Part shown: piece after piece, positions 23,326-35,759 of the stretch
Position numbering within the stretch: the stretch's first letter is position 1
Layout of the letters: each line of letters opens with the position of its first letter
Origin: Excoecaria cochinchinensis
Lineage: Eukaryota > Streptophyta > Magnoliopsida > Malpighiales > Euphorbiaceae
Direction: 5' to 3'
Assembly: GCA_947683425.1 (NCBI GenBank)
Contig: CANTUQ010000070.1
Span: 3,870,001 to 3,934,000 of the forward strand
Length of the DNA: 64,000 nt
Notes under the pieces: model-generated
Database searches by the model: none
The model's input: only the letters and a program-made list of their open reading frames with translations
What the model was told of the DNA's origin: nothing
Program-made: the position numbers and the translations under genes

Positions 23326-25100
23326 AATGAGGGAATTAGAGGTTCACAAGCCTCTAAAGGTTACACTAGTATTAATTTTATTCATAGTCACTGAATTTTA
23401 GCGATTATAAAGATATGATCAGATCACTATTATACGATTTATAACGAAATAATAATCCTACTCACAAAAAAATCATAAAAGCCGAAAAATAGGTATTTTG
23501 GCAATCGACGCATGTATTTCACGTTTATCTACCTATTCATGTTATTCCAATTGCTACGTCAGCCACTGAATGGAGCTTACGTGGCGTTAAATTAAAATGG
23601 ATAATTTCACCAGTGGTCATTAAATTTTGGCACAAGTAACGTTATGGTCACTATATTTCAATTGATAATAATAAAATAATTGAAGTATCATTTAGTAACA
23701 GTACAGTTAAAAATACCAGATAATTATATTTTTGGTTATCAATGCGGGTAAAAATTGAGGGTTTTTCTTACTTTTGGTGTAAAAATGAAAAAAAAAATAA
23801 AAAACTAGTGCCACAGGAAGAGTAATTAGAAAAATGTGGTGCCAAAAAACGGCAACCTAAGTTGCCGTTTTTCGTCAGTTTGTGACAAATTTAGCCAAAT
23901 TAAGGAAGTTTGAGTGGGACTGGGGTATCAGAAAAATGACAACTTAGGTTGCTGTTAAAATCAACAATTAATGTTGGCTTTTGTTTAACCTTGAACAAAA
24001 TAAGGAGATGTTGGCTTAATTATATAAGAATTAAAATGAGGATAAGTGAAAGAATGAAATAGTGGAGGAGGAAGGAAATGAAAACAAAGCAATAAGGAGA
24101 AGGAAAGGAAATTAAAATGGCAATGAAATGAAGGCACAGTGTTAGATTGGTTTTGGCTTTTTAAAGCCAAATTTAAAAATATATATATATATTTTGGCAT
24201 TTTCTGTCAGTCCGGCTCCCACCCGAATTGAGTTCAGTTGAAAAAACAAAGGTAAAAAAAAGCAACCTAAGTTGCTGTTTTCTGACAGACCGGATCCCAC
24301 CCAGACTGAGTTCATTCAAGGCGCAAAACAACACCGTTTTGCTCTTTGAAAAACAAAAAAAAAATGTCAGAAAATGACAACCTAGGTTGTCGTTTTCTGA
24401 CACCCCGGTCTCACCCAAATTCCCTTGATCTGGCTAAATTTGGTTGGTCTCACACTGACGGAAAACGGCAACCTAGGTTGCCGTTTTTTAGCACCCTATT
24501 TTTCTAATTACTTTTCCTGTAAAACCAGTTTTCTAATTTTTTTTTTCATTTTTACACAAAAAAAAAAACCAAAATTGCTAACTCAGCAAAATCAAATAGT
24601 ATTTTATTTCCTTATATTCGACAAATTAGACTCCATTTTATTTTTCCTACCCTTACCCTAACAGGTGCTTGATCAATTATACCTACTGAATCGGCGATTT
24701 CTATGTGTTCCAGTGACTAAAAATACAATTATACGACATTTTTTATTTTACTATTGCAAAATAGCATTTAGATTATTTTATTGTTACTAATCGAGATATA
24801 GAGATTAAAACGTTACGTGTACAAAAGTTGAGTGAACACGAATAAAATTAATTTAATGTTATGTAAGCTTCATTTAGTGGCTGACATAGCAATTGGAATA
24901 ACGTGAACAAGTGAGTGAACGTGATGAAATACACACGCCGATTACTAGAATACCTATTTTTCGGCTTTTATGATATTTTTGTTACAAAATAATAGTGATA
25001 TTATTTTTTCGTTACAAATTGTAAAATAGCAACTATATCATTAAAATTGCCAAAATTTAGTGATCACGGATGAAATTAATTCGTTTAACTATAAACCTCT
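23326..25100. repeat. Fold-back (inverted-repeat) element split by MULE-C
   Basis: The left arm (about 23,326-23,757) matches the reverse complement of the right arm (about 24,650-25,100). Shared blocks include AAAAGCCGAAAAATAGGTAT, TTATTCCAATTGCTA(C/T)GTCAG and CACTGAATGGAGCTTAC against CACTAAATGAAGCTTAC. The arms are clearly diverged. MULE-C sits between them near the left arm's inner end. It is either one old fold-back MITE or two opposed copies of one repeat. Confidence 0.75.
23758..24570. mobile_element. MULE-C, short non-coding MULE
   Basis: The left end (GGGTTTTTCTTACTTTTGG, then GTGTAAAAATG and AGTAATTAGAAAAAT) matches the inverted right end (GGTTTTTTTTTTTTGTGTAA, then AGTAATTAGAAAAAT). 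AAAATTG occurs on both flanks (23,751-23,757 and 24,571-24,577), a likely remnant of a 9-bp duplication. Hairpins: ACGGCAACCTAAGTTGCCGT near 23,850, ACGGCAACCTAGGTTGCCGT near 24,464, and a version with GACAACCTAGGTTGTC near 24,377. It contains no gene. It would depend on a transposase supplied elsewhere. Confidence 0.8.
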
Positions 25101-25689
25101 CATCAAAGGCCACGTATGTGATATTTGATATACATTTAATATTTTACAGATATGATATTTTAAATTTGTCAAAAAAATATCTTGCTCCCATATTTATATA
25201 TAGTATAGACAAAACAACGCACTATATGATATGATGCTATATATATCAACTAATATTTTTATTTTTTCATTAGTATTATTATTATTAGAAAATCATATCA
25301 TAGTTAAAATTACATTAATTAAAGGTTGAATATGAATTTGCAATGATCACATAGACATTTTGTTAAATGTGTGCAATCCAATTTGGTCAATGCTTGAATA
25401 ATATCTAGGTATTGACGTGTCGGAGTCGATTTGATATATACAATAAAATTAATTAGTAATGTTAAAAATGGGCAATGAAGTTTTAAAAATACACATTTTA
25501 CAATATTCATGTATGTGTACATAAAATTAGTTAATAAAATATATACATATATATATAGCTCTAATTTGGATTAGATTTCTCTTTGTACTCCACAATTAAT
25601 ATTTCACATTTCATATATTTATTTCTAACTGAAGTTAATAAATTATAAGTTGCATTCAATAAGTTATGAAGTTAATACCAACCTAATAA

Positions 25690-26215
25690 AATTAGGTTTA
25701 ATACATATTCAACCCTTAAATTTGTCCAAATAATTCATTTAATATTCTAAATTTTACGAGAAATCATCTGTGTCCTAAATATATAAAATCAAAATATATC
25801 GGTTCACTTCATTAATCAAGATTAAAAATAATTATCAAAATGGATGGATTTCGTAAAGTCTTATAATTTATAAATTCATGTTCAAACCATTTAATGGATC
25901 ATGCATAGTATTAATTACGTGTTCCCAGTCACTTAAACCAAGAATGAAAATGTTTATATAAAAAAATAAAAATGAAAACTATATAAAAATAGTTGTGACA
26001 TTATTCAAACTTGAATCCCCGTCCAGACCTATTACATGCATTCGTACGTTACACCCAACGTACACTTGTTTAAGACAATGAAATAAAAACTTACACCTGT
26101 TTCTGACAATAAAATAAAAACTAGTGTATCTCTATTCAATAAGTTTAAGAGGTCAAATGATTTTTTGTGATATTAAGATAAATTTAAAAATTTGATATGT
26201 ATTAAGCTTCAATTT
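25690..26215. repeat. Possible MITE-like inverted repeat
   Basis: GTTTAATACATATTCAAC near 25,693 resembles the reverse complement of TTTGATATGTATTAAGC near 26,195, and the next 60 bp show further loose similarity. Ends and target duplication are not resolved. The rest of 25,100-26,480 shows no gene. Confidence 0.3.
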
Positions 26216-26509
26216 TGTAAATAAGAAGGTATTATTGGTTTAATTTTATTTATAAATAATTATAAATTCGGTGTAGACAGAAAAATAAAAAAGAGTTGGG
26301 CGGTATAATTTTAAGATACTTGTCATCATGGTGGTGTGGCGGTTATTGAGAACTGATAGCCAAAGGATGAAATGTTGGTATGGGCCTAGGGTTAAGGTTG
26401 AGACACTTGGCCCCCACCACGTGGCATACCCTCCCTAAATTTGAAGAAGGTATATGTACCTAATGTTGAGAAAAAAGACATCAGAATTTTGATTAATTCT
26501 AAAACCAAT

Positions 26510-27160
26510 GGACTCGGTTAACCGGAAAAAAAATTGAAAATCAAATTGATGGACTTGTTAATCGATTATAATGGACTGATTAATAGTTAGTATTTTAAAA
26601 AAACCGATATTAATGGACTGATTAATAATTTTTGACTTATGTGACTGGTTAACCGAACCGAAACCGAATATTTAGTTAATTTATTTATTTTTTAATAATT
26701 TATAACAATTTATCCCAATTAAAAGTGATCATGTACTTTTTTTATTATACTAATTATTTTAAAATTTTTAAATTTTTTTTAATTGACTATTAGTAAGTAT
26801 AATAATTTATCTAATTAAAAATAATTATGAATCGATTAATATATTTACTTATTAAATATTAATTTTTAAAAACAAATTTGCTTATATCTACCAAATATTG
26901 TTATTTTAACAACAATAATATATAATATTGAAAAAAATTTAATTTTTAAGTATTTTGAACATTTTAATTTTATTTATGAATATATTTATAATTATAGTGG
27001 TTAATCGAAAAATATTGGGTAATCGATCCAAAAATTCGAAACCGATAGACTGGTTAACCGATTGTAATGGACTGGTTAATGGACTGTAATTTTAAAAAAT
27101 CGATATTAATGGACTGAGACTAATGAACTGGTTAACCGATCATACTCACCCCTATTAATT
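26510..27160. repeat. Dispersed repeat rich in GGTTAACCGA motifs
   Basis: Two direct blocks (about 26,515-26,660 and 27,040-27,150) share AATGGACTG(A/G)TTAAT and CGATATTAATGGACTGA, separated by AT-rich DNA. The right edge, read on the minus strand, starts AATAGGGGTGAGTATGATCG, which resembles hAT-type MITE ends. The left terminus is not found. Confidence 0.4.
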
Positions 27161-28095
27161 GGCAATTGCACTTAAGAAATTAAATAATATAGGTTTTGAA
27201 ACCGAACCGAACCGATGGAAAACGTTTTATTCCATGGAAATCAAATCATAAACCAGACTTCATTTTTGAGGATTAAACAAAAAGAGAAACTTGTGATGTG
27301 GGACCCCTCAGATAGGCTGACAGCGTCACAACAGACAGGCAAAATGTGTGGTGGGCCCGCAAAGAGTTGGTGTACCCCACTTAATATAATATAATAATAA
27401 AAAAACTACTGATATGGGGATTCCCATGTGGGGCCCATTTTATTTCCTGAAATAGTCATACTCAGTAGCACTACTCCTACTACTACTACTCCTGTGCACC
27501 ACCAGCGTTTAGCAGCACTTATCTCCACTGGGTCCCACTTTTGTCAGAGAAGAATGGCACAATCACTTTTATTGGCCCCATTAAACTCTCCACTGGGTCC
27601 CACTCCAGTACCAGCAACACAACACAACACAATGCCTTAATTAAATACTAAATAAATGTCATTTATAGAACTACTTTATATATAATACCAATAAAAATAT
27701 ATATATTTTTAACGAGCTTATTATGCTGATGGACTTTAAATTTATAATTTTTTTTATAGAATATAAAAAAGAACAAAAATTGTAATTTGAAATCTTCCAA
27801 TTCATTGAAATTAATATTTATCGTTAAAATATTAAAATATTTATTTTAAAAAATGAAAAATAATATTACATTTCATTTAAAATTAAAATCAATTTAATAA
27901 TAATATAATTATTTATAATTCAATTTAATTTGCTTATAATTCATAAAATTTTAAATTATTTATAATCTAAATAATTTTGATGTTTTTAATATAATAATAA
28001 CAGATTTCTCTCGGGTCAAGTTAGTATTATAAGGGAGAGAAAAGTGGGGATCGGTTTGGTTGGTTTGGACTTTTTGGATTTGAGCGAGGAAAAGT
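27161..28095. other. Intergenic region upstream of the TFIIS-related gene
   Basis: No ORF with support. AT-rich between 27,640 and 28,000. The direct repeat CTCCACTGGGTCCCACT occurs near 27,519 and 27,587. Confidence 0.55.
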
Positions 28096-28099
28096 AGGA

Positions 28100-30382
28100 A
28101 ACCATAGCTTAGTTCACTATTTTCTATTGAAAAGAAAAAGAATTTAATACTGAGACAGCAGAAAGAGACTTTTCAGCTTTTGCAGGGGAAGATTGAAGAG
28201 GAAGGACTCTCTTTCTCGTTCTCTCCCTCGATTTAAAGCCCTACTTGCTTTTGCTTTTACTCTGAAACTTAAAAGCTGATAATATCACTCCGCGATTGCT
28301 TTTGTTTTTTTATTAGACAGGTACTCTACTCATCCATCCGTACCTCATCCCCCACATTCATTTCTTTCATTTTTCGTATTTTTATTAATTCTTATGGTCT
28401 CTCTGGTTTTCTGTACATTTTCTAAATTTGGGCTTGTTGCATTTTTCTTCTTTCTATTTGGTTCGTGAGCAAATTCTGCCAAAGGGGAAAAGGGTAATAG
28501 GAAATGGAGTTCTAAGGTCTTATCGTCGCCTCTGGTCTCTCTCCCTCCCTGTTTTTTCCCTTTTCCAAATCCATTTTCACGGTATGCAAACAAGGACTCT
28601 GAGCTTTGGAGTTTTACGAATTGGGTTCGGTTCACCTGGATCATACTTTCTGCATTCTAGATAAATTCCTTTCCTTTGGGTCTTTTTCTTTTGTATTAGT
28701 GTCAATCAGCTAAGAGCTACTGTTTTGTGTTCTAATATTCATTTGAGTTTTTGTTTTCTCACTGAACGAATGGAGGAAAATAAATGAGAATTTGGCAGTG
28801 AATTATTCTTTTCTTCCTGATTTCGCTAAGATGCAAATCCCAGAGGAATGAGAGACTTTTGCTATTATTATGATTATTATTTTCCCTGAGGATCTAATTT
28901 GGACACTTGATGATGTTCTCAATGTTATTTTTTAATGAATGATAGTAATGATCTTAGTTCACTATTTCTGAAGTGTTCTTTTTCTGGGTCGATGATTACG
29001 AAAGTCGACGGCCATGGATGTCATTCGTGCAATTCCTATTTGGAATATCTAAAAATAAGAGATTTGTCCTCTTGGGTGTTGTTGTCATCTTATTTCACTT
29101 GGTAGTTGTAGGATTGAGCAATGCACATTAGCAGGGAAGGGTTTCATGCTTGCGCTTTTCTGCCTTTACTTGTTCTCTGCCGGTGGATTGCCTTTCACTA
29201 GAGCAGCCACTTAAGGTTGTGAAACATGTGCGGGATCTTATTTTACTCTGCTCTTTATACTAATGTATTTTTCATTTAGGTTCCGAGTTGCTTAAAGATT
29301 GTCCTTTCTGTGGTCACTTTTGAGTTAATTTTGCAGTTAAGTATAGCAGGAAATTCTATTAGACCTTTTCCACAATAAATGAGGAATAAGAACAAGATTC
29401 TCATATGGAGTCCTCTTTGCGTCTTCCTATTTTTGATGGTCTTCAGTGGTTGTTTTCTTATTCTGCTTTCATTAGTGGATGCTGTTTGCCTATATCGGTG
29501 AACTTGAATATGTGAGCTAAACCATATATGTATTCCTATTTTTGAAGCAAGTGCAATATTATTTACAGCACTAGAAGGGTCTTGTTTCAATTTGATTACC
29601 AAAGCTAAAGAAGAAATATGATAGTAAGCTTTCCAGAAAATAGATTCGTACTTAAGAAATCATAACCTGCATGTTTAGAAGAGTGAAAATTTGTCCTAGG
29701 CTCACTGAAGGTTTCTGACCTTAAAGTTCAATTAATCTGTTTCAGACTGTGGTTTCTTATCATTCAATCAGAAATAACAAAATGCAGGATCTCGCAATTA
29801 AGTGACGGTTTATATTGTGCTTGGAGATTCTTTGTCATAGATTCAACTTTCTAATTTGATTATATTGACTAAATTCTTGAAGAAGGTAATCTCATGCCCT
29901 GAGGAAAAAGAACAATGCAAGCTGATATTATAGTGGTCAGCCATAGACAAATATGCATAATGAAGTTCAAACAATGATGATTCTTTACTGCTTAAGTAGT
30001 TCTTTTTGCTTATCTTAGTACATACAAACAGTAGTGGAAGACGTGCTTTATATGTGATTTCATAGTTTTCCTTTATGTTCTACAATGTGACATGTATTTG
30101 GGGATTGTATAGACACCCATGCAGCTGTATTTAGACACTCTTGAACAAATTATGATATCCATAAGGAATGCTAATCGGTCAATATTCTTCCGAACTCAAC
30201 ATCATCAGCTTTTAAGCATCTTAGGTCCCTACACATGTGTGACCTCTTAGCAGATTCATGTGGCTTGTCTAATTTGATGGTATATGGTTTTTTTTTCCTT
30301 ATTTCTTTGCTTCTATCCAATCTTCTCTAGTATAATCAATTTAATAGTTGAGCTACATCATACCTTGTGCTTTTGATTTTAA

Positions 30383-30435
<53 letters not shown>

Positions 30436-31073
30436 AAAAAAAATAAAAAAAAAATCTTCTCGCCCTAAATCACTTTGATGGCCCAATAGTGGTTATGTTA
30501 GCTGATTTATTATTTTTTAATGTTCTTGTTTGAGAACAACTTCATATGGGCAATGCGAAATAGAAGCAGTGAATTATGTCTGTATTTAGTTCTATGCATA
30601 ATTTGGTTAGTCTTAATGTATAAAGACAAATATTGACTTCTCCTTATCTTTTACTTCCTCTTACCTCTTGTGTAATCCTAATCTAACCTAGTTACTCAAT
30701 GTTCTTTAAATTCTGATTTATGGTAAGCCCTTATCGGAACAAGGATGTTGTTAATTGTTGTTCTAATGCTGCATTTGAAGTCATTATGCCAAAATTTTTT
30801 CTTCCTTTGAAAAATGATTAAATACAATGGATTTTAATTGTTGCAGGAAACATGTGACTAGTCATATGCTGTGAAAGTGGTGTATGATGCAATATGAGTC
30901 ATAGCTTTGTATATGTTATTTGAACAACCCATTTCTTGTTACTTTTCGTGTGATGGCGTGTTGCCCATTGCTAAAGGCTGTTAATATTGGTGAATGACAA
31001 TTGATAGGAGTTGGTTGTCCTTGAAGGTGCAATTGGCTTGGGTTTTCTGCCTTGAAGATATATCAAGGTACTG
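28100..31073 (+). promoter_or_regulatory. 5' leader and leader introns of the TFIIS-related gene
   Basis: Pyrimidine-rich leader (about 28,190-28,260) with a likely donor at CAG/GTACTC near 28,318. A large T-rich intron follows with a (CT)n run at 30,386-30,429. An acceptor-like TTGCAG occurs near 30,846, followed by a stop-rich exon lacking coding potential. A TGA lies in frame seven codons upstream of the ATG at 31,074. I searched this stretch for the TFIIS N-terminal (TND/LW) domain expected for the family and did not see it. Confidence 0.55.
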
Positions 31074-33776
31074 ATGGACCAGCATGACTTGAAATCAAGT
31101 GGAATGGCCAACAGTTTGAGGCACTTTCATTCACTTGAAGGGCCAGATCCTGTAAGAAAGGCAAATAGTTCATCTGATTCTCATGAAGTAGTTTCTGATG
31201 GAGGTCCTGGATTGGATAAACAAAAGCATGGTTCCGTTGCTGATCCTGAAGTTAATTGTTGTGAATATGCACAATCAGCAGCAACTGAAAGCAAGTATTT
31301 AAATCATGATCAATTTTCTCCCTTTTGTTGCAGCAAAGAGAACGCTGATGAGTCTATGCTCTTGTCTTCTGTAGTTTCTCCTTCAAGCAGTTTGGAACTC
31401 ATTAAAGAGAATTTTGCTGAAGTAACCTGTGGGGTAATGTCAGGCAATGGAAATCTACAGGATTCTGTTACATCCACTTCATCCCCCAGGGGTGTTGATT
31501 CCAGTCCTAATATTTCCATGAAGAGTGATGTCAGCATGGAGGGCACACGAACCCTTGTCAGAGAAAGAGATGAACTGGTGGGCAGAAGAATGAACGAGCA
31601 TTGGCTAGATATTGATGAAGATGGTTCTAAGTTGGTGATTGCAACTTGTCAAAGTAAGCAACTTAAAACTGAGTCTGCCTCTTCCAACTCTACACCAGCC
31701 TTCCTTCCAGCTTCTTCAAATGATAGCTGTCAGGAAACATCAGTAAATGCCAAGTCATGTGAGCATAATAAGCATACTGATATTGACACTTGTATATATA
31801 ATGACTTTGAATGCAAATCACATGAGTCTGCAGTCAATATTTCATTGTCGAGTGTAGATGCTCAAAATGCTTTAAAAGGTAGAGCGAATCTTAGAGGATT
31901 TTCAGCTGACAAGGAACGCCATATTGGTAACCCCTTGAAAACTCCTGTTGGAACAAGATGTGATGAGGTTGTTGGGATGATAAAAGATAGTAATCTTGCA
32001 ATTGCGGGGAAAATTGAGCTTCAGAAATCCAATCTACCTGTGAAAGAAAATGCAGATTTTCTTGAAGTCAAGCCGTGTTTTGAATTGAATGATGTACTAG
32101 AGGTAGTCCAGCGAGTTGCCAGAGATGTGGGACCAGAGGGTGGGACATACAAGGGAGTCTCAGGAAGATGCTCTTCTGTACAAGACCAAAGTGGTGAGAC
32201 TGTTCATACGAGTTCTGTTGATTCTGCAGTTTCAGATAAAGGCGGCTCAATACAAACTGGAAGCAAGGTCCATTTTGGCTATGAACAAGGTAGGTGTGAC
32301 GGTTTTTGTTCACGCAAAGATCAATTTGATCCTTATTTGTCAAACAGAAGCTTAGATGCCAAAGAGACATCAACAAACAGGGATCATATGAGGAAGCACA
32401 AAGATGATGGCCTGCATGGGCAGATTTCATCTCCTTTTACTATAAAATCAGAATACATAACTTCTAGTGATAAGCCAAATTGTGCTTCCAGATTTGATCT
32501 TAATGAAAATATCCTAGTTGATGAAGTGGATTACCAAAAACTATCAACCAAAGGAACATCTTTTCATGCAGAAGCTGTATCAAAGCCGATACCCATGGTA
32601 GCTAAATCTGGATTATCTATAGGTTTACCTAAATCCCGTATGCAACTTGATGAGGCAGGTGGTTGGAGGGGATCTGCAGCAACTAGTGCTTTCCGTCCTA
32701 CTTCTTTTCCTCAATGCATAAGTAGGACCAAGGCATCATCTTTGGTTGACGATAGCAAGAGCTCAGAATGTTCACAGGTTAATGGGTTTGACCTCAACAT
32801 TGCTGCTGAAGGAGGTGACTGTGACATGGAATTACTTCAAGAGAAATGTCTCCAACCAGTGTCAAGTTTCCCTTTTGAAGAGTCTTCTTTAGGGTTTCGT
32901 TCATCACGAGCAGAAATGTCCAACATTGATCTCAATTGTGTTAGTGAGGACGATAACAATGGTCATCCACTGTGTTTACCTGCATCATCGTTAAGAAATT
33001 CTGTTAAGGATTTTGATTTAAATCACAACCCAATATCTGCAAATGAATACAGTGATTCTCACTTGTCAGCACAGGGGACCTCAATGCAGAAAGACAGAGT
33101 GGTTGGTGATTCTGTGGTTACTTTCTTGGACAATTTGAAACAGCCAGAATCTAACAGTGTAAGATCATTGTACCATGCAGATTCAAGTCCTATGCAGAGC
33201 TTTAGTCATGGGCAAGCCAGACCCTTCCTGATGGCTGCTCCTGCTATCCTTCCCCCAAATGAACAACTGCGAAGTGTTGTAACTCTGCAGCCAAGGCAGA
33301 CTTACGCATCATGTCCACCTCCAACATCTCTTCCATCTCATGCCCTGTTGTGTAATAATGCATTCTTCATTGACCCTAACAACTGCTTATCCTCGAGTGT
33401 CTATCCTCCTGGTGTCATATCTTACAACATAACAAATCCACAGGTAACTTCTTTCTTCCCCCAGATATTAGGTTCCGGTGCCCCCTCTGCTGTTTTTGAG
33501 ACTCCATATATCATGCATGGTCCTGGTGGACTGAGTTCGAGCAATATTGCAATGGTAAGGCGGGCGAGTTTTGATCCAAATGGAGGGGTAGCTTTATCGG
33601 AAAATGGAAGCAAGGGTGGAAATGGCAGGCCACTGTCTGCTCATGTAAATAATACAACAAAGGATCAAATGAGGTCTTTCCAACAACTTGCTTTGTCTAC
33701 TACACCTACGAAGAGGCGAGAACCAGACGGAGGATGGGACTCTCACCAGCTTGGCCTTAGACAGATGACTTCCTAG
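31074..33776 (+). CDS. TFIIS-N-domain-family protein body with EAR-like DLN motifs, 900 aa, domain-less N-terminus
   Basis: A single long exon, the only intact host gene here. The protein is Ser-rich and mostly disordered. Near residue 473 it has FDLNENILVDE, near 529 the signature GWRGSAATSAFRP, near 570 NGFDLNIAAE, near 618 NIDLNC and near 646 FDLNHNP, which fits the DLNxxP EAR repression motif. It ends with KRREPDGGWDS. This motif order is that of plant proteins with an N-terminal TFIIS (TND) domain, such as Arabidopsis At4g24200 and its relatives, nuclear proteins presumed to act in transcription. Those usually carry about 170 extra residues with the TND at the start; this ORF has none. 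It may have lost it, or upstream exons may be spliced in just before the ATG (a possible AG acceptor lies at 31,066). Recruitment of a corepressor is inferred from the EAR motifs. Confidence 0.8.
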   Translation: MDQHDLKSSGMANSLRHFHSLEGPDPVRKANSSSDSHEVVSDGGPGLDKQKHGSVADPEVNCCEYAQSAATESKYLNHDQFSPFCCSKENADESMLLSSVVSPSSSLELIKENFAEVTCGVMSGNGNLQDSVTSTSSPRGVDSSPNISMKSDVSMEGTRTLVRERDELVGRRMNEHWLDIDEDGSKLVIATCQSKQLKTESASSNSTPAFLPASSNDSCQETSVNAKSCEHNKHTDIDTCIYNDFECKSHESAVNISLSSVDAQNALKGRANLRGFSADKERHIGNPLKTPVGTRCDEVVGMIKDSNLAIAGKIELQKSNLPVKENADFLEVKPCFELNDVLEVVQRVARDVGPEGGTYKGVSGRCSSVQDQSGETVHTSSVDSAVSDKGGSIQTGSKVHFGYEQGRCDGFCSRKDQFDPYLSNRSLDAKETSTNRDHMRKHKDDGLHGQISSPFTIKSEYITSSDKPNCASRFDLNENILVDEVDYQKLSTKGTSFHAEAVSKPIPMVAKSGLSIGLPKSRMQLDEAGGWRGSAATSAFRPTSFPQCISRTKASSLVDDSKSSECSQVNGFDLNIAAEGGDCDMELLQEKCLQPVSSFPFEESSLGFRSSRAEMSNIDLNCVSEDDNNGHPLCLPASSLRNSVKDFDLNHNPISANEYSDSHLSAQGTSMQKDRVVGDSVVTFLDNLKQPESNSVRSLYHADSSPMQSFSHGQARPFLMAAPAILPPNEQLRSVVTLQPRQTYASCPPPTSLPSHALLCNNAFFIDPNNCLSSSVYPPGVISYNITNPQVTSFFPQILGSGAPSAVFETPYIMHGPGGLSSSNIAMVRRASFDPNGGVALSENGSKGGNGRPLSAHVNNTTKDQMRSFQQLALSTTPTKRREPDGGWDSHQLGLRQMTS

Positions 33777-35759
33777 CTTTCCAGGGCTGTCAACATCTAA
33801 CATGGGCTCTCTAGTCAGTAATTCTTTTTTTTCTTGTCAACCTTGAATTCTTCTATTTTGCTGCTGTAGCTCAATTCTTTAACTTGACCGTTCGAAGTAA
33901 GAAGAGTCAGAAACCTTTGGCTCATAAATACGAGTTGAGAATACATCTTCATTATTTTTACTTTTTTCAGTTTATATATATTACTTGAGAGTTTGTACAT
34001 ATCAGATAGTTGATTCTTGACAAACATAGGTACCAAGTATTTATTGTTGGATGATTTCTTCCTGGAAACTGATATATTTACATGCAAGGAGATGTTACCG
34101 TATAAATGTTCTCATGATATTCTTGTCATTTTCTCACCCCAACTTTAATAGACTCTCAGGACAAATTGCATTGTTATTGTCAATTTTCTTTCTTTTTTAG
34201 TTAGTTTTGTATCACCTTCTAATTTTTGCCTTGTTATCGCTGTTATTGCAGTATTTGCTTCTAATTCAGTATTTTGCAGGCCTAAAAGCACGTTACGGTG
34301 TATATTTATATACTGCAATTTGCAAGTATATTTTAGTGGGGTATGCTTATTTGTACATCTCTTACTTTACGCAACAGTAGGGCTTCTATGATTTGTCCTC
34401 TCTCTATATATTAATGTTGAGCCATGTTTTCACAGAAATAAGTAATCAAAGTCTTCACTTGAGTGGCATGATGTTGTTGATATGGCCATTCTCTGTAACT
34501 TAAAGAAACAAGAGTCTCATATGGTATCTAACAACAATTCTTGCCAAAAAGCTCTAGTGACAAGGAAAAATTCATGTAGGCTCAGTTGGGCCCTGTCACG
34601 AACCCCGCCACGATTTGGAACATAGATGAAAACATAGAAACAGAAACTAATGAATGAAAAATATCAAACCTGACACTACTGGATTAAAGATTGCATAATT
34701 CTGTCTCTAGACTACATCCTAGAGGTAATGCTAGTTTCAACGTATTGGAAATTTTGGGTTTCAAGACTTTGCATCCCTTTCCCTTCTATATAAAGATAAA
34801 AAAAAAAAAAAAATAAAAAAAAAAAAATTGCATAATTCTTAATGATACACTTATCATTAAAAGTCTGCAGTTCAATCATTCTATTTATTCTGTTGATTAC
34901 AAACGAAATTATTATAGGGGAAAAAGGTAACAAGCTGTAATCTTAGGCCAAGACGTTCTAATAATTCATCAATAAAGAAGTGCCAGTGGCCCAGTAGAGT
35001 GGTCCTTTAGCTTATTATTATTGTTATTATTGTTATAAACAATTAATGACCATCCAAGTCCTAGCTGTACCATCAAGCGCCACAATCACCGTCAGAAAGA
35101 GAAATCTAGGATGCTGCATTTTTTTTATTATTATTATTTTCTGACCGTTAAAATATATATTTTAGATGATATTAATAACTAATATGATTCGATGATTAAA
35201 AATAAAAAAAAGTATCAGGATTGTAGGCTTTTTGGCTCGAGTCCAACCAAACGCAACTGTAGTTTCCTTTAGATTATTTGGACAAAGGAATTAATAGCTT
35301 CACCAAGCCAAACCTGTAACTTTAATTTAACCGAAAAGGAAATGCTAGTGTCCGAAACCAGAAATTAAGGAAAACAGCTAGTGGGTTGTAGAATCTGTTA
35401 AAAATTAAGAAAGCAACAAGATACTTTAGGGTGCGTATGAAGCATGCCCATGTGCTCTAATACACATTTTCAACAATAAATTAGCAACCAACATTACTAT
35501 TTAATAATCACTTAAATTGAAAATCTTTTCTCTTAAATTAGAATATTCAGCCACCCCACCTTAAAGCTTTCTGGATAACAACACAACCCAAAAGGGAATG
35601 TGGCTCACCCTGTCTATTGTTATTTTAATAGATTCTGTGAGTTCTTGTTTTTTTATTTTTTATTTTTCAGTTAAATCAATGAATTTTTAAAAATAGTAAA
35701 AAGCCCTCGAAATAGCAAAAAGACTATTTAAAATAAGAAACACCATAATTGTAATGCCT
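33777..35759 (+). other. 3' flank of the TFIIS-related gene and intergenic DNA
   Basis: The first 500-700 bp are T-rich and probably 3'UTR or a terminal intron. An A-run occurs at about 34,797-34,827. No other gene is seen. Confidence 0.5.

Noticed and set aside
28345..28664. Short ORFs in the leader of the TFIIS-related gene
   Set aside because: No domain, overlapping on both strands, located in a T-rich leader intron.
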